64,000 bases of DNA from Cordia subcordata (GCA_028554755.1 JAPTOF010000003.1:7835501-7899500); one strand, 5' to 3'; positions 45,583 to 57,843 are shown, counted from the first letter of the stretch. Made by a program: numbers and translations. The notes: a model not told the origin generated them from the sequence alone.

Positions 45583-46140
45583 ATAACATGCAGTGTTAAC
45601 AGCTTCACTTCAAAAATATGTTGGCAATTTGTGTTCTTTAAGCATAGTTTTTGCCATTTCTTGTAATGTACGATTATTTCTCTCTACTACCTCATTTTGT
45701 TGAGGAGTCCGAGGAGCCAAAAGTTGTGCTCAATGCTATGCTCATCTCAAAAATGCATAAAAGGAGTGCTCACATATTCTGTGCCATTATTATTAGAGAT
45801 GCAGGTGTTATAAAATAGTTTTTTCATTTTGCACTTTTCTACACAGTCTTGCAAATTCATTGAAAGCATCATTTTTATGTGCAAGAAATATGACCCATGT
45901 AGATCTAGTGTAGTCATTTACAACAACAAAGGTATATCTAGAGCCACCAAGGCTAGCTACATCAATTGGTCCAAACAAGTAAATATGCAACCATTTTAAT
46001 GCTCTGTTAGTTGAAACCATGTTGATAGATTTGAAAGGAGTTTTCTGTTGCTTTCATAATTGACATACATCACAAACTTTGTCTCTTTCAAGTTTGAGTT
46101 TAGGCTAATCTCTAACAAGATCATGTTTTGAGAAATCTTT
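45583..46140 (-). pseudogene. Integrase core of the second Sirevirus
   Basis: 45808-46020 shows LKWLHIYLFGPIDVASLGG and YTFVVVNDYTRSTWVIFLA; the first catalytic aspartate position reads Y (usual HIDLFGP), a probable inactivating change. The glutamate-motif region around 45700-45790 is shifted and full of stops. The zinc-module cysteines lie at about 46055-46080. Confidence 0.78.
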
Positions 46141-46560
46141 TAGTAAACTCATGCTGGCATGCCCTAATCTTCTATGCCACAACCAAGCATTATCATGCAC
46201 AACCGACAAGCAATTAACATGTTGATTTTCAAGTTGGTCAATCTCAATGATATACGTATTATCATTTCTACTAGCAACAAATAGTACATTATCACTATCA
46301 AAATCATGCACAATGTAATTAGACGATTGAAATACCACTTTGTGGCCCTTATCACATAATTGACTAACACTAAGCAAGTTAAACTTAAAAGCCTCTACAA
46401 GTAAGACAATATGAATAGCAAGGGAATTTTTATTACCAAATTATTTTTCCTTTGCTATTGTCTCCAAAGGTTCCATCCCCATATTTAGTTCCCTTCAACT
46501 CATAGAATAGTGATGGGTTGCTCATTAGGTGTTTGGAACAACCACTGTCCAAGATGTACT
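46141..46560 (-). pseudogene. Protease and pre-integrase region of the second Sirevirus
   Basis: 46105-46377 reads MLSVSQLCDKGHKVVFQSS and LWHRRLGHASMSLL, the pre-integrase histidine module. Upstream, 46400-46560, text with the D-S-G-C-S-K-H type protease site can be made out near 46540, followed by frame breaks. Confidence 0.72.
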
Positions 46561-47423
46561 TCATCTTGATAGTTTTGCTCACATAGCATACCTACACATA
46601 TGAAATTTAAATAATTCTTTATTTTTGGGTCTCCAATACTTTACGTCCTTGACGTTAGTATCATTTTTTGGCCTCGACGACCCATTTGGGTCTTTGCCAA
46701 TATGAGACATGTGATCCTCTATCACGAAATTTTCTATAATTGTAATGGTTGATACATGCCCTTTCTTCTCACAATAAGTGGAAGTGATTTTTGATTTCGT
46801 GGAAATGGTGGATGTGGCAGTGGAAGTAGAAGTAGAAATGGAAGCCTTGACAAAATAGTTTTTCAAATATTTTTGTTTAATGGTTGGCTCATAGCCAATT
46901 CCACTCTTGTTAAAGTCTAGTTTTTGAGAACCAAGGAGTTTTTCAAAGTTCTCTTTCCCATTGTAAACTTTTGAACAATGCCATTTAAATCTTCAACTTT
47001 TTTTAAATCCTTGACTTCATTTTCCAATTTCTCAACTTTTTCAAGTAAGGAAGCATTTTTCTTTTCCAAACTATCTTTCTCATCAAAAGTATGTTTCAAT
47101 TTTCTTTGTATTTGTTTATTTTTATCCAATGCTAAAGAGAAATCATCGTGAATTTTTGCAAAAGCCTCTTTTAATTCATCAAAAGTAAAGTCCTCTTCCT
47201 CTTCCTCACTTGATGAAAAAGAAATAAACATAGAAGGTGAAGATTGTACCTCACCCTCATTAGCCATGAGGCAAAAGTTGGTTATCTCATGTTGTTCTTC
47301 TATATCTTCTTCACTCTTGGAGGTGTCCCGAGTAGCCTTGAGTGTCTTGCTTTCCTTCTTCTTTGGAAGTTTTGGGCAATTGGCCTTTATATGCTCTAGC
47401 TTGTTGCAATTGAAGCACTTCAA
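46561..47423 (-). pseudogene. Gag zinc knuckle and coiled coil of the second Sirevirus
   Basis: 46917-47423 (168 codons) begins with the CCHC knuckle CFNCNKLEHIKANC, an acidic serine-rich region (SFSSSEEEEEDF) and then a long heptad-like Lys/Glu/Leu coiled coil (LEKKNASLLEKVEKLENEV). 46579-46866 contains a second, degenerate knuckle (YCEKKGHVS). This long coiled coil is a Sirevirus trait; its plant partner proteins cannot be judged from sequence. Confidence 0.8.
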
Positions 47424-48300
47424 CTAATCATTCCTTATTTCTTTTGGTTTCTTGGTTTCTTTGGCTTCTTTTCCTCTTTTCTTCCAATTGTTGTTGTTGT
47501 TGGAAGATGCTCCTTTCTTTATTCTTTTAAACATCGTGAACTTCTTGAAGTTTTGATAAAAAAAGCTATCTCATCATCCTCCAGGTCCTCCTCATCATCT
47601 TCATCTCCACTTGATGAATACTTTAAGGCTATAAGTGCGATGGACCTCTTCATCTTCTTGTCTTCCTCTTCATGTTCTTCCACCTCAAGCCTAATAAGCT
47701 CGTTAAGCTCTAACATGTTGGGGTCCTTTGCTTCCTTAATAGCCATCACCTTGGGTTGCCATGAAGATGGCGAGTTGCTTAGCACCTTCCTCACTTTTTA
47801 TAAATTAGAATAGTTGTTTCCAAGTGCCTTTAGTCCATTAGTAATTTCAACAAATCTAGAATACATTTACTCAACACTTTCATGAGGAAGCATCTTAAAT
47901 AGTTCATATCAATGCACAAGCATTGCTATCCTACACTCTTTGACTTGGCTAGTCCCTTCATAAGTTACTTCTAGTTAGTCCCAAAGTTCCTTAGCTGAAG
48001 TGAATCCCATTACTCTAGAAAAATCAGTTGCATTCATAGCATTAAACAAGTAGTTCAAGGCTTTTTGATTTAATTCAAACAATTTTATATCATCATCATT
48101 CTATTCACTTTTAAGTTTGGGGACTCACCTATCTCCTTCTATTTTGGTAGACAAAGTAGGTCTATTTTCTATTATCTTCCAAGCCCTATATAAATGTAAT
48201 TGAATAAACACATTTATTCTCATTTTTTGAAAAAACATAATTTTTGCCATCAAAATAGGGTGCTTGTTTGATTGAAATACCTTCCATATTTGCCAAGAAA
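47424..48300 (-). pseudogene. Gag N-terminal (UBN2) part of the second Sirevirus
   Basis: 47519-47794 covers the end of the UBN2 domain (RKVLSNSPSSWQPKVMAIKE) and an acidic linker. Upstream, in broken frames to about 48290, text such as PYFDGKNYVF, FSRVMGFTSAKELWD and VTYEGTSQVKE marks the gag start and domain. The natural start codon is not clear. Confidence 0.75.
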
Positions 48301-48335
48301 ATTCTACTAGTTGTTAAACCATAAATAGGACCCTA

Positions 48336-48347
48336 GGTCTCATACCA
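48336..48347 (-). other. Primer-binding site of the second Sirevirus
   Basis: Minus-strand TGGTATGAGACC, a decayed match to the Met-tRNA complement, two bases inside the 5' LTR. Confidence 0.65.
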
Positions 48348-48349
48348 CT

Positions 48350-49744
48350 TGTTGGGGGCAAATATCTTAAGAAGGGGGTGAATTAAAATATTGACTAATT
48401 TTTGCATTCAAAAACACTCAATCAAAATAAACAATTTCACTTAGGCAATTAATCAAACAAGTAGAGTACACAAGATAAATAGGAATAGGGAAAAGAGAAA
48501 GAGAGTAGAGACAACCAATTTTTAGGTGGTTCGGTGAGCCTAAATCCACCGCCTAAGGATACTTCTCTTAGGATTTCAACACTCCACTAGTGTATGCTTC
48601 TTCAAGTGTTGGTGAGCACAAAACCAACTAGCTATACAACTCTTTGAAGCCCAACTTCAAAGAACCCAAGAGTCATACTTTTTAGGATTTTCCCACACTC
48701 TCTTGAGCTACAAAGTGTTTCTCCCAAGATATTCTAGCTTATAGAGTGTGTTTTTAGCAATAAATGAAGAAATAAATGTGTAGAAAAGCTTAACTTCTAG
48801 TAAGTGGATATAGCAAAGTGTAGCTTTTGAATGCTCAAAGGGTTTCACAATAATAGCTCAAATCTCTCAATAATTTCTAAGCAATTAATGATATGAAAGA
48901 GTTTGGAAAGCTTAGATGATTATTTTTTATCGATAGGAAAGAGCATTTATAAAGAATATGAGTGTTAAGGCAAAGGTGGTTGAGAAAAGGGCAAAAAAAT
49001 CCACTCCAACGGCTATGCAACAGCTACAGTATTTAATGCTGCAGGGGAGGCCGATCCCTATGCCGATCAACCGACTAGGGGTCTGGCTTCCTTGTTGAAG
49101 CCATTAAATAGGCCCGGCGCCTTAGCTAGTCGACTGGCTAAGGGTCCAGTTAGAAGCCCCAATATTCTGAGAATGCTGGTTGACCTCTGTGACTAATCTG
49201 TCGACCGGCTAGGGGGTCCGGCTACTCCAGAATGCATAAAACATTGCCAAACAGGTTTAAAAAGCACCTAACTTTGAGTCAAGTTATTTTTGCAAATATA
49301 GACCAATTCAAAAATAGTTTTTCTAGAACATTTGAAGCTCAAAGCATGTTAACACAATTCTATAAAGTTTTTCAAGATTTTATGCAATGAAATCAAGTTT
49401 TCAAGAAAGTAAACCATTGTCCACAAAAATTTTATGCAAATGATGCAATGAGAAGATAAAAAGATTGAGCTATTAAGGTAAACCTAAGGCTATTCACAAG
49501 AAGTATTAATCTGATACCTCTCGTGATATCTCGTCTCCACCTTATGACTTATCTTCTTCTTCTTCTTCTTCTTCAAGCTTGAGCTCTTTTCTTGGATAGC
49601 ATTCTTCACAATTTGATCATGGCTCAACACTTTCCATCAATTCCAAGCATCTATCTTAAGAATGTATTCAACCAAACTCACAAAGTGTTCTAGTAAATTA
49701 GGAATATAATTTGCATCATCAAAATTATCACAAAATCAATATTA
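48350..49744 (-). repeat. 5' LTR of the second Sirevirus, truncated at its outer end
   Basis: It starts TGTTGGGGGC and follows the partner LTR to AATCAATATTA at 49744, then changes to AT-rich repeat DNA, missing the terminal AGTCAACA. One unit only of the U3 repeat that is doubled in the partner. It holds a GTCGACCGGCTAGGGGGTCC cluster near 49199-49218. Confidence 0.88.
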
Positions 49745-50672
49745 TCCATAATAAAAAAATGAACCATTTGAAATACACGAATGAATATTATTTTTAAAAA
49801 ATTAATTAATTAACAATTAAAATTTTAATTTAAAACTAAGAATATATATCCATAATAGATAATAAGTGAACTTTTTGGTGTTCACAAATGAATTATATTT
49901 TAAGTATTAATTGAATAATTATTTAATTTTTAATTAAAACTAACAATTTAATTATGTCCACAAAGATAAAAAAATAATATAAATAAAATAAATAGTAAAA
50001 AAAAAATTATTGTATCAGCTAATAATAAAAAAAATTCATTGCCATATAAGTGCAGATATGACACTCTCATAATACTCAAAAAAGTATTTTTTTTAAGAGT
50101 AAACTTTAAATTTACTCAAATTTAATCTTTTGAAACTCACAAATGAATATCATTTTAAGAATTAATTGATTGGAAATCAAAATTTTAATACTAATAATAC
50201 ATATACATAATAGATAAGAAATAAATTTTTTAGAATTTACATATGAATTTAATCTTACGAATCAATTGATTGACCAATTGATATTTCAATGAAAGCTAAT
50301 AATGTATATTTATAAAGACAAGAAATACTAGAAACTAAAATAATAAAAAATAAAATAACCATGCCATATAGACGCTGACATAGCATTCTCATGATACTTA
50401 AACACAACACTCTCATAATACTAAAAAAAGTATAACTTTTATATATAGTATAAGCACGAATTTATTTTTTAATAAAAATATTAAATTAAGTTGAATTTCT
50501 TTATTTTTAATAGCGCATGAAGAATTTAGTCATGAATATCCTATGCTCAACATAGATATTTTTAAACAATAAATGTTAAATTTACTCAAATTTAATCTTT
50601 ACAATTCACACATGAAAAATATCTTAAGGCTTGTAAGCATTAATTAATTACTAATTTAATTTCTACATTAAA

Positions 50673-50708
<36 letters not shown>

Positions 50709-51559
50709 ATAATAAGAAATGAACCTTTTGAAATTTACCAATGAATATTATTTTTAAAAATTAATTAATTGACAATTAAATTTCTAAGTTAAAACTAAGA
50801 ATATATATCCACAATAGATTTTAGAATTCACAGATGAATTATATTTTAAGCATTAATTGATTGATTATTTTGTTAATTAAAAGTAATAATTTAATTCTAT
50901 CCACAAAGATAAGAATAATATAAATAAAATAAATATTAAAAAATAAATTATTGTATAAGCTAATAATAAAAAATTCATTGCTATATAAGCACATTATGAC
51001 AGTCTCATAATGCCTAAAAAAGTATTTTTTTAAGACTAAACATTAAATTTACTCAAATTTAATCTTTTAAAACTCACAAATGAATATTATTTTAAGAATT
51101 AATTGATTGAAAATTTAATTTTTAATGCTAATAATATATATACATAATAGATAAGAAACAAATTTTTAGAATTCACAAATGAATTTAAACATTGAACCTC
51201 TCACAATGCTAAAAAAAGTATAACTTTTATATATAGCATAGATTATATAAATGGATATATATATATATATATATATATAAATAATTGGTTTCAACTTTGG
51301 AACTTAATTGTTTATTAATTAGTGCTTAAATAATATTAATTTGTGAATTCCAAAATAGATGCATATTATTAGTTTTAATTTGAAAATCTAATTTCTAATT
51401 AATTAATGTTTAAAGTAATTTTTATTTGTAGATTCCAAACCTGAGTAAGTTTAATGTCTACTATAAAAAATAAATCCGTGCAGAGGATGAAATATTAATA
51501 ACTAAATTGTTATTTTCTATTAAAATTACATAAAGTTAATAAAATTTGATATTAAAAAA

Positions 51560-51596
51560 TGAATTCACGCAGAACATGGATAATAAAAGCTCTAGT
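51560..51596 (+). repeat. Helitron-like 3' end candidate
   Basis: TTCACGCAGAACATGGA is followed by TAATAAAAGCTCTAG and T. A short GC-richer hairpin about ten bases before CTAG is the pattern of Helitron 3' termini. The stem is imperfect. Confidence 0.3.
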
Positions 51597-52654
51597 AAGT
51601 AATAAAAATAATTTATATCCCTATATAATTTACAGTTCTTATAAATGGAGCTCAAATATATATGCCACATCAACTCCTATAAAGTTACCAACTCAGCTAA
51701 ATACCAATATAAGGAAAAGATATTTTTAAAATTTTTTAATTGCAAATCACTAAAGGCATGAAACAAATATTATAGTTGTAACCTCCACTATTTCTGAACG
51801 ATCTTAACCACAAACCATTCAAGGAACATGTAAATAAAAAATAAAAATAAAAATAAAATAAAATAAGAAAATTTAAAAATAAAATCTAATATAAAATATT
51901 CAAAAATTAAAAATTAGAAAATTTATAAATTTTAAAAATGAGGAGAAAAAGAAAAAAAATTAAAAAATTGAAAAGAAAAAGAATTAAAAATTAAAGAATT
52001 TAATTTATTATCTATTATGGATATATATTATTTGTTTTAATTTAGAAATTTAATTTCTAATCAATTAATTTTTAAAATAATATTAATTTGTGAACTCCAA
52101 AAATTAAACCCAAATACATTTAACGTCTACTGTGAAAAAAAATACTTTTCTAAGTATTGTGAGAATGTCATGTTAGCACTTACATGACAATAGTTACTTA
52201 TAATTAGTTTATAAATAATTTATTATCTATTATTTATTTTATTTTCTCTTGTTTCTTATCTTTATGGGTATAAATTGTTAGTTTTAATTGAAAATTAAAT
52301 AGTCAATCAATTATTACTTAAAATAAAACTCACTTGTAAATTCCAAAAGGTTCATTTATATCTATTATGGATATATACTTAGTTTCAACTTTGGAACTTA
52401 ATTTCCTATTAATTAATTCTTAAAACAATATTAATTTGTGAATTCCAAAATAAGTATATCTTATTAGTTTTAATTTATAATTTTAATTTTTAATTAATTA
52501 ATATTTAATGCAATTTTTATTTGTAAATTCCAACCCTGAGTAAGTTTAACGTCTACTAAAAAAACCCTTGCAGAGCACAAAATATTAATAACTAAATTTA
52601 TTATTTTCTATTAAAATAATAATTTTAATTAAATTTAATATTTATTATTAAAAA

Positions 52655-52691
52655 TAAATCTGTGCAGAGTGTGGATCATAAAAGCTCTAGT
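52655..52691 (+). repeat. Helitron-like 3' end candidate, second copy
   Basis: CTGTGCAGAGTGTGG, then ATCATAAAAGCTCTAG and T. The stem pairs mainly through G-T pairs, as expected if an original CCGTGC/GCACGG stem had decayed by C-to-T changes. It matches the candidate at 51560-51596. Confidence 0.35.
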
Positions 52692-53057
52692 AAATAATAA
52701 CAATAATTTATACCATATCTATATCTATATCTATTTATAGTTTAAAGTTGTAAGGACTGAAGCTCAAAGAACGATGCAACATCAGCTCCTATCTATTTGC
52801 CAAGTTAACATAAAATGTATTATTGATATTGCCAAGTCAACTTAAATTATACTTTTAAAATTATTACATTATTATTATTTATATAAATTCAATAAACCTT
52901 ATGACTAGAGAATGTGGACTTGTTTTAGAGCTACACTAAAAATTAGGGCTTTTAACAGTATAATTGAATGTCATTATTAAATGAGAGAAGGTGGGACTAA
53001 TTTTGGGGCTATATTAAAAATTAGGATTTTTAATAACATAATTGAATGTCATTATTA

Positions 53058-53058
<1 letters not shown>

Positions 53059-53115
<57 letters not shown>
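53059..53115. repeat. (AT)n microsatellite
   Basis: About 57 bp of uninterrupted TA repeats. Similar runs lie at 59733-59779 and 61338-61381. Confidence 0.95.
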
Positions 53116-53118
<3 letters not shown>

Positions 53119-54640
53119 TAATTGACGATAAACTTCAACATAGTAGTTTGTCAAATTTTCATATCTTTGAGATTAGAAAGCTAATAGCAATCTTATGATC
53201 AAATCATTATATTTGACTTGTCACAGTATCTTTGTTAATAGATGTGGACCTTTCTCTGAGGATTTGTGGAAGAAGAGATCAGGATAAACTAATTAACATT
53301 AAGATATGCTCTTCTCCAATGTCTTCTTAGCTCATCCCATTATAGCTTAATGGATCATCATTAGTATTTTGTTTAAGTTTATTCCAGTATAGTGTAGATA
53401 ACTTTTTGTGCATACATGATATAAAAGTCCAGAAACTATAGCATGCAACATTGGGGCTTTCAGATTAAGAAATCATTTGATGCAAAGTAACAAGCACTTT
53501 TAAGACTTAGTTAAATCTTGTGGAATAGCTTGTAGACTCTCTCTCAGCACAATATAATGAACAGGCCATTGAAGTCAATCTTGTAAACTCTTGCCTTTGC
53601 TTATAGCTTATGATTCATTTCAAGTGCCTTAATACAAGTTGCTTTTATTGTTTTGTAGTGTCACAAACTCTATGTTAAAGAGTAATGTTATGATTTTAGG
53701 TGCCCATAGTGAATCAAGAAACTGGAATAGTAGGCTCTGAACCAAATGAGACTCTCATGAAGTTTCATTCAGATAAAATCTTGGGGTCGAACAAAAACCA
53801 CGTGGAAAGGTAAGAATATCAAACCATCTTCAATGGTTTTAATAGAAACTTTGGTGGGTTTTTCATCCTTGCAACTCTTTTCTTTTTCTTTTATACAGAT
53901 ACTTTTTGGATATTACTGTTATGGCAACTGTCAATTTGAGTATTCTTTGCTTTATGATGATAGTGCAAATCAATCTTTATGTATATAACTGCAAACACAT
54001 GATCACTAATAACACCTAAATTGCTTTCTTACAGGTCTAAAAAGGAGGTATCTTGCCAAATATATTGCAAAGTCAATAAAAAGTAGTGTAACAAACACAT
54101 GCAAGCCAAAAAGCAACATCTATAGTGAACAAAATTTGGAATAAAAAACCATTGTTATACTTAAACAATGAATTCTTTGCCTTATTTCTAAACATATTAA
54201 TGTTTATTCAGGAATAGTTAGACGTGAAATGTTACCCAGGTCTAGATAATTACATGTGATAATAAATTATGAACGATGAATGATCAGAATGATTATATGT
54301 GGTATTTTGGGTATTTTGATTTTTGGTTACCTAAATTGTGTAAAGAATGAATTCTTTGGCTTACTTAAAAACCTATTAACTTTCATGTTTGTTAAATAAG
54401 TGAGAATAGGATAAACATGATTAGACAATCCTTTCGTCTAAATAAAATGTCATACTTTGGCCAATCTTAGAGACTTATACAACTAATGTGTCATGATTTT
54501 GTGTGTGTTTGCATTGTGTTTTGTGCATGTTTTTGAGATGTTATGTACTTATGCAGTAGTATCAGTGTAGTACTTATGCTAGAGATATGCTTAAGTAAAG
54601 ATAATTGTACATAGTTGAGTTTGATAGATAAACACTAGAC
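53116..54640. other. Low-copy DNA with an unassigned exon pair
   Basis: AT-rich, without long ORFs, but less obviously repetitive than its neighbours. It contains the spliced-looking coding segment at 53700-53945 and a short coding-like stretch near 53240-53290 (CGPFSEDLWKKRS). It may be a decayed or captured host gene. Confidence 0.4.
53700..53945 (+). pseudogene. Possible exon pair of an unrecognised host gene
   Basis: 53700-53809 follows a TGATTTTAG acceptor, is open for 36 codons (PIVNQETGIVGSEPNETLMK, FHSDKILGSNKNHVE) and ends at a good donor AAG|GTAAGA. After an 88-nt intron with a T-rich tract and ATACAG acceptor, 53899 onward continues in phase (RYFLDITVMATVN). Splice phase and lack of stops favour true coding ancestry. 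I do not recognise the protein. No further exons could be found with confidence on either side, so it is probably a fragment. Confidence 0.4.
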
Positions 54641-55545
54641 TAATTTCTTATTTTTTATGATTTAGGTGAGTTTTGGGTTGATGTCGAGCTTGCAAGATGA
54701 TAGGTGATGAAAATAAAAGGTGTATGGGTCGTGGGGAGAAGACCGGAGACCAAAAGAATGAAGAATGGAGCCAAAGGGCTCAATTGGTCAAGTATGGAGA
54801 GAAGCCCGGTCGACCGATGGCTCCAGAGAGTTCAATCGTTTGTTGGTCGACTACCCCCAAGAGCCAATCGAACTAGCACATCAACCAGCAATGCACAGAT
54901 GGCTATAAATAGGGTCTAATTTCAACATTTATTATCATCTATTCATACACATTTCACACCCAACTTACACACACAAAAAATTATTACTCACCCACCTCAC
55001 TCACATTCTTTCACACACTTTCCCACTTGGATTCAAGCTATTTAGAGGGTTTCAAATACTTGGATTAGAGTTTTGCTCAAGGATTTTGTATAAGAATAGC
55101 TAGGGTAGAAGGAGAGTTTCCTATTTTCTCTTTCATCCTATTTTATACTATGTTTGAGTAGACCTATTTTAGGGTGATTTAGCTTGTGTTGTGCATTGAT
55201 TATAAACTCTTATGTTTTGGGATTTGATGGCTTAATATACATATGCTTTGTTTTTCTTTCTCAATGGCTATTATTTAATACATGTCTAGGTGTTTGATAT
55301 ATGCCTATGTGAGTAGCATATGTATAAATTGATGTCTATTTGCTATTAAACGCTTCTAATCCATTCTATAATCCTGTCTTGTTGTTTGTGTATGGATTGT
55401 ATGAAATGGGTAATGCTTATATTCATGTCTATGTGTATGTTTGCATGCTTAGCAGTGAATATGACTTCAATAGTACATACATGTTGGTTCCTATTGCTTT
55501 AAATGGTATAATCCGAGCATGATGATATTTGGTAGTCAAACAAGT
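54640..55545 (+). repeat. LTR-like repeat, plus orientation
   Basis: It matches, inverted, about 62180-63170. Shared text includes GTGAGTTTTGGGTTGA / TCAACCCAAAGTTCAC and the TTTGCTATTAAACRCTTCTA block. It has a TATA box GCTATAAATAGGG at 54903-54915, with GGTCGACCGATGG and GGTCGACTACC just upstream (54805-54850). After it comes a pyrimidine-rich leader (CACACTTTCACACC-like). The ORF at 54704-54919 spans this promoter and is unlikely to be a gene. Confidence 0.55.
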
Positions 55546-55579
55546 CTCTATATTTGCGAATTCCATAGTATAGTGATGT

Positions 55580-57058
55580 GTTCTAAAACCCACAAGTGCA
55601 CAGATTGAAAGTAGTGCAGTGTGTGCACGAGTACGGGTATTGCCTTCTCAAAGAGGCCTCTAACTATGGTCTTAGATGTTATGCATTGTAAACTAGCTAT
55701 GTGCCAAAAAGGAAAATTTTTTTGTGTTTTTATATTTTTTTTGGAATTGGAGGGAACTCTAAATTAAAGACACTAAATTAAACTACCTAAAAGAATGTAT
55801 GGAAAGACAAACAAACTAGAGAGGGAGTGAATAAATCAATAAGGAAGGACTAGGGTGATTACTAGTTCATTATGGGATTGGGATCTTATTCTTGCTTTGA
55901 GTATTTTGATAGCTTAGATTGCTTCCTTTAAAGGTCTAAACTCACTAACCTTATTATCCTTAATTCTTGGTACAATTCTATCCTAAGTGGATCCTACTTA
56001 GAGTATAGTGTTGTCCTTATTAACTAGGGTTTTAGGGCTTAGTTAATAGAGACTTCTAGATTGATGTTGATCAATATACTAACATAGGGTTTAAATTATT
56101 AAATGTGTTTCAAGTTAAGGCCGAATCCATCTAAGTTCAACTAGATGTAATGAGTGACCTATTAGTTCTATTTCATACTAAAGACAACACATTAAACCTA
56201 GTTATAAAGTCAAGCACAATTAATTAACATCATATAAGCAGATACAAGAAATTAAAAACATATTAATACATATTTCTCCATTAAGGCAATTAATCAAACA
56301 CATAGACATTCTCAACAATCACCATTAAAACAATATAAACCAAACATGCATTTAAACTATCAAAAATATCTCAAAACAAGTTTTACAATCCTTAACCCAT
56401 AATAAAAATAGTAATCAATCCTAAAAAGATTTAGCTCAACATGTCAAAAGAAACTGCAAAACCGACATTTAATCTCTTAAAAATCAACTCCATGCCCAGG
56501 AAATTAAATCTCAAGCCTAGATCCTTTTCTCCTTTCAATTTCGTGCAACTCCAACTCTAAAACACAAATTTCAGCAAAGTCCCGCAACTGTGACCCTAGA
56601 TTGATAGCACGAAATTTAGGGCTAGCCGAGATTGAGTGTCCAAAGAATAAGGAAAGGAATAAGAAACTCCCCTTTAAACCCTTCCTCAAATCCAAAGCAA
56701 ATCTTTTCAATCCCTGTCGACCCTAGGTCAGTTGGTACTTATTGGTTAACCTACCGGTTAGCCCCTACTGACTTGATAGCCCAACTTGAAACTTCATTTT
56801 TTTTTTTTGCTCATTTCTTCATCTTTTCACTTCCAGTCTTCAACATTTAGCTCATTTCTTCGTCTTTAAGCTCAACCCATCCCAAAATTCATGTAAAACA
56901 CAAAATATATCACTTAGTATAGTATATATGCATCTAAATACATTACGTACAAATATTAACTAATATGCATAAACTTTGTACTAGATGCACACAATTATGT
57001 TCTAAATACCTCTAAATGTGTATGCAAACACTACATACAAACATACACAAATAACACA
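55580..57058 (-). repeat. Related LTR-like repeat, minus orientation
   Basis: It resembles 61490-63330 in the same orientation: CACAAGTGCACAGAT...AGTGCAGTGTGTG...GGGTATTG near 55590-55640 matches 61510-61570. The far end, CAAATAACACATCAA near 57050, matches the AACACATCAA at 63320. Together with 54640-55545 it gives a tail-to-tail pair. No gag or pol text was found. Its family is unclear; the layout recalls untranslated parts of large gypsy elements. Confidence 0.5.
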
Positions 57059-57059
57059 T

Positions 57060-57432
57060 CAATTTGCATGTGGTTGGGCAGCAAATACAATAGCCACTCT
57101 TTTCATGCTTCTCTGTTGAATTCTCTCCTTGTGGCTACTGTTTATCATATTTGGAAGAAGAGAAGTTATCGACTTCATGATGGTGGTGCTTCTAGCAAAG
57201 AAACTTTACTCTACAATATTCTTTTTAACATAAAGTATAGAATGTATATGGGTAGGCGGTTTAGGAATACCCCCCTCAATAGGGCTATTTGTAAATCCTT
57301 GGATCTTGACCTCTGTTTGTTAGACTAGCTAAGTTTTTTTTTTTTTTTTGGTTCTCTTGTTTAGACTTCTGTAAAGTTTTTTTCTTTAGCAATTTTAATA
57401 CAACACACGTGCTTAATAAAAAAAAAAAACAA
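57060..57432 (+). mobile_element. 5'-truncated LINE (L1 type) tail
   Basis: Coding text on the plus strand, SLLVATVYHIWKKRSYRLH and KETLLYNILFNIKYRMYMG, is the very C-terminal end of plant L1 ORF2. It stops at 57326-57328 (TAG) and is followed by a T-rich 3' untranslated stretch and AATAAAAAAAAAAAAC (about 57415-57431). It interrupts the LTR-like repeat at an AACACATCAA site. Confidence 0.75.
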
Positions 57433-57843
57433 AACAAAACAAGCAAACAAATAGCCCTTAATTTTTGGTTTGGTTTGATCGGTTTAACCAACCCGCATTC
57501 ACCTCTAAAAACACCTAAACATTAATGTAGGACAATGTAGGACAAAATAGACGATCTAGGAAATTTCGCTTCATTTTTTGAGTATGAAGCGTGTAACTAC
57601 AAGCTGGGTTCTCTCTTCATCGACAAGAAAATGGTTGACGGATGATTATGGCCGATGATGATGGACATTTAGTACTAGCTTAGTATCAAAAGTTAGAGCT
57701 GATCGAAAAATACTTTGTTGTGGACTTTCGATTGCGTGGTGGTCTGATAAACCTTTGCCCACCAAGAAAGGATACAAGCAACCTTAGCTCTTTATTGGGG
57801 AAAACAATCGAGACCAATGCATCAACGGAGGACAAGATGTAAG
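57433..57843. other. Intergenic, nothing recognised
   Basis: About 0.4 kb. A perfect inverted repeat CGCTTCAT...ATGAAGCG lies at about 57568-57592. No ORF or element ends seen. Confidence 0.4.

Larger units (their letters stand above)
36578..49744 (-). mobile_element. Second Sirevirus-type copia element, 13.2 kb with insertion
   Basis: LTRs lie at 36578-38060 and 48350-49744. Between them on the minus strand are gag, protease, integrase, reverse transcriptase (split by a 3.1-kb element), RNase H and an envelope-like ORF. The right LTR lacks its last eight or so bases (AGTCAACA), so the target duplication cannot be tested. All ORFs have several stops or shifts. It is related to, but clearly different from, the permuted element at 28325-35705. 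Confidence 0.88.
49745..52900. repeat. AT-rich block of direct and inverted repeats
   Basis: Units at about 49745-50265 and 50705-51190 are direct copies (landmarks: TCCACAAAGATAA, ATTCATTGCYATATAAG, TTACTCAAATTTAATC). About 51990-52560 holds the same text inverted (TTATCTTTATGGGTATAAATT). 51300-51610 and 52370-52700 are direct copies of each other (GCAGAR...AATATTAATAACTAAATT, AAAAGCTCTAGTAA). No ORF of substance. (AT)n runs at about 50680-50706 and 51257-51279. A related piece also lies at 36380-36500. The left LTR boundary shows that the Sirevirus lies within this repeat. Confidence 0.75.

Noticed and set aside
54704..54919. 71-codon plus-strand ORF near the TATA box at 54903
   Set aside because: It covers the promoter cluster of an LTR-like repeat and is not kept in the related copies.
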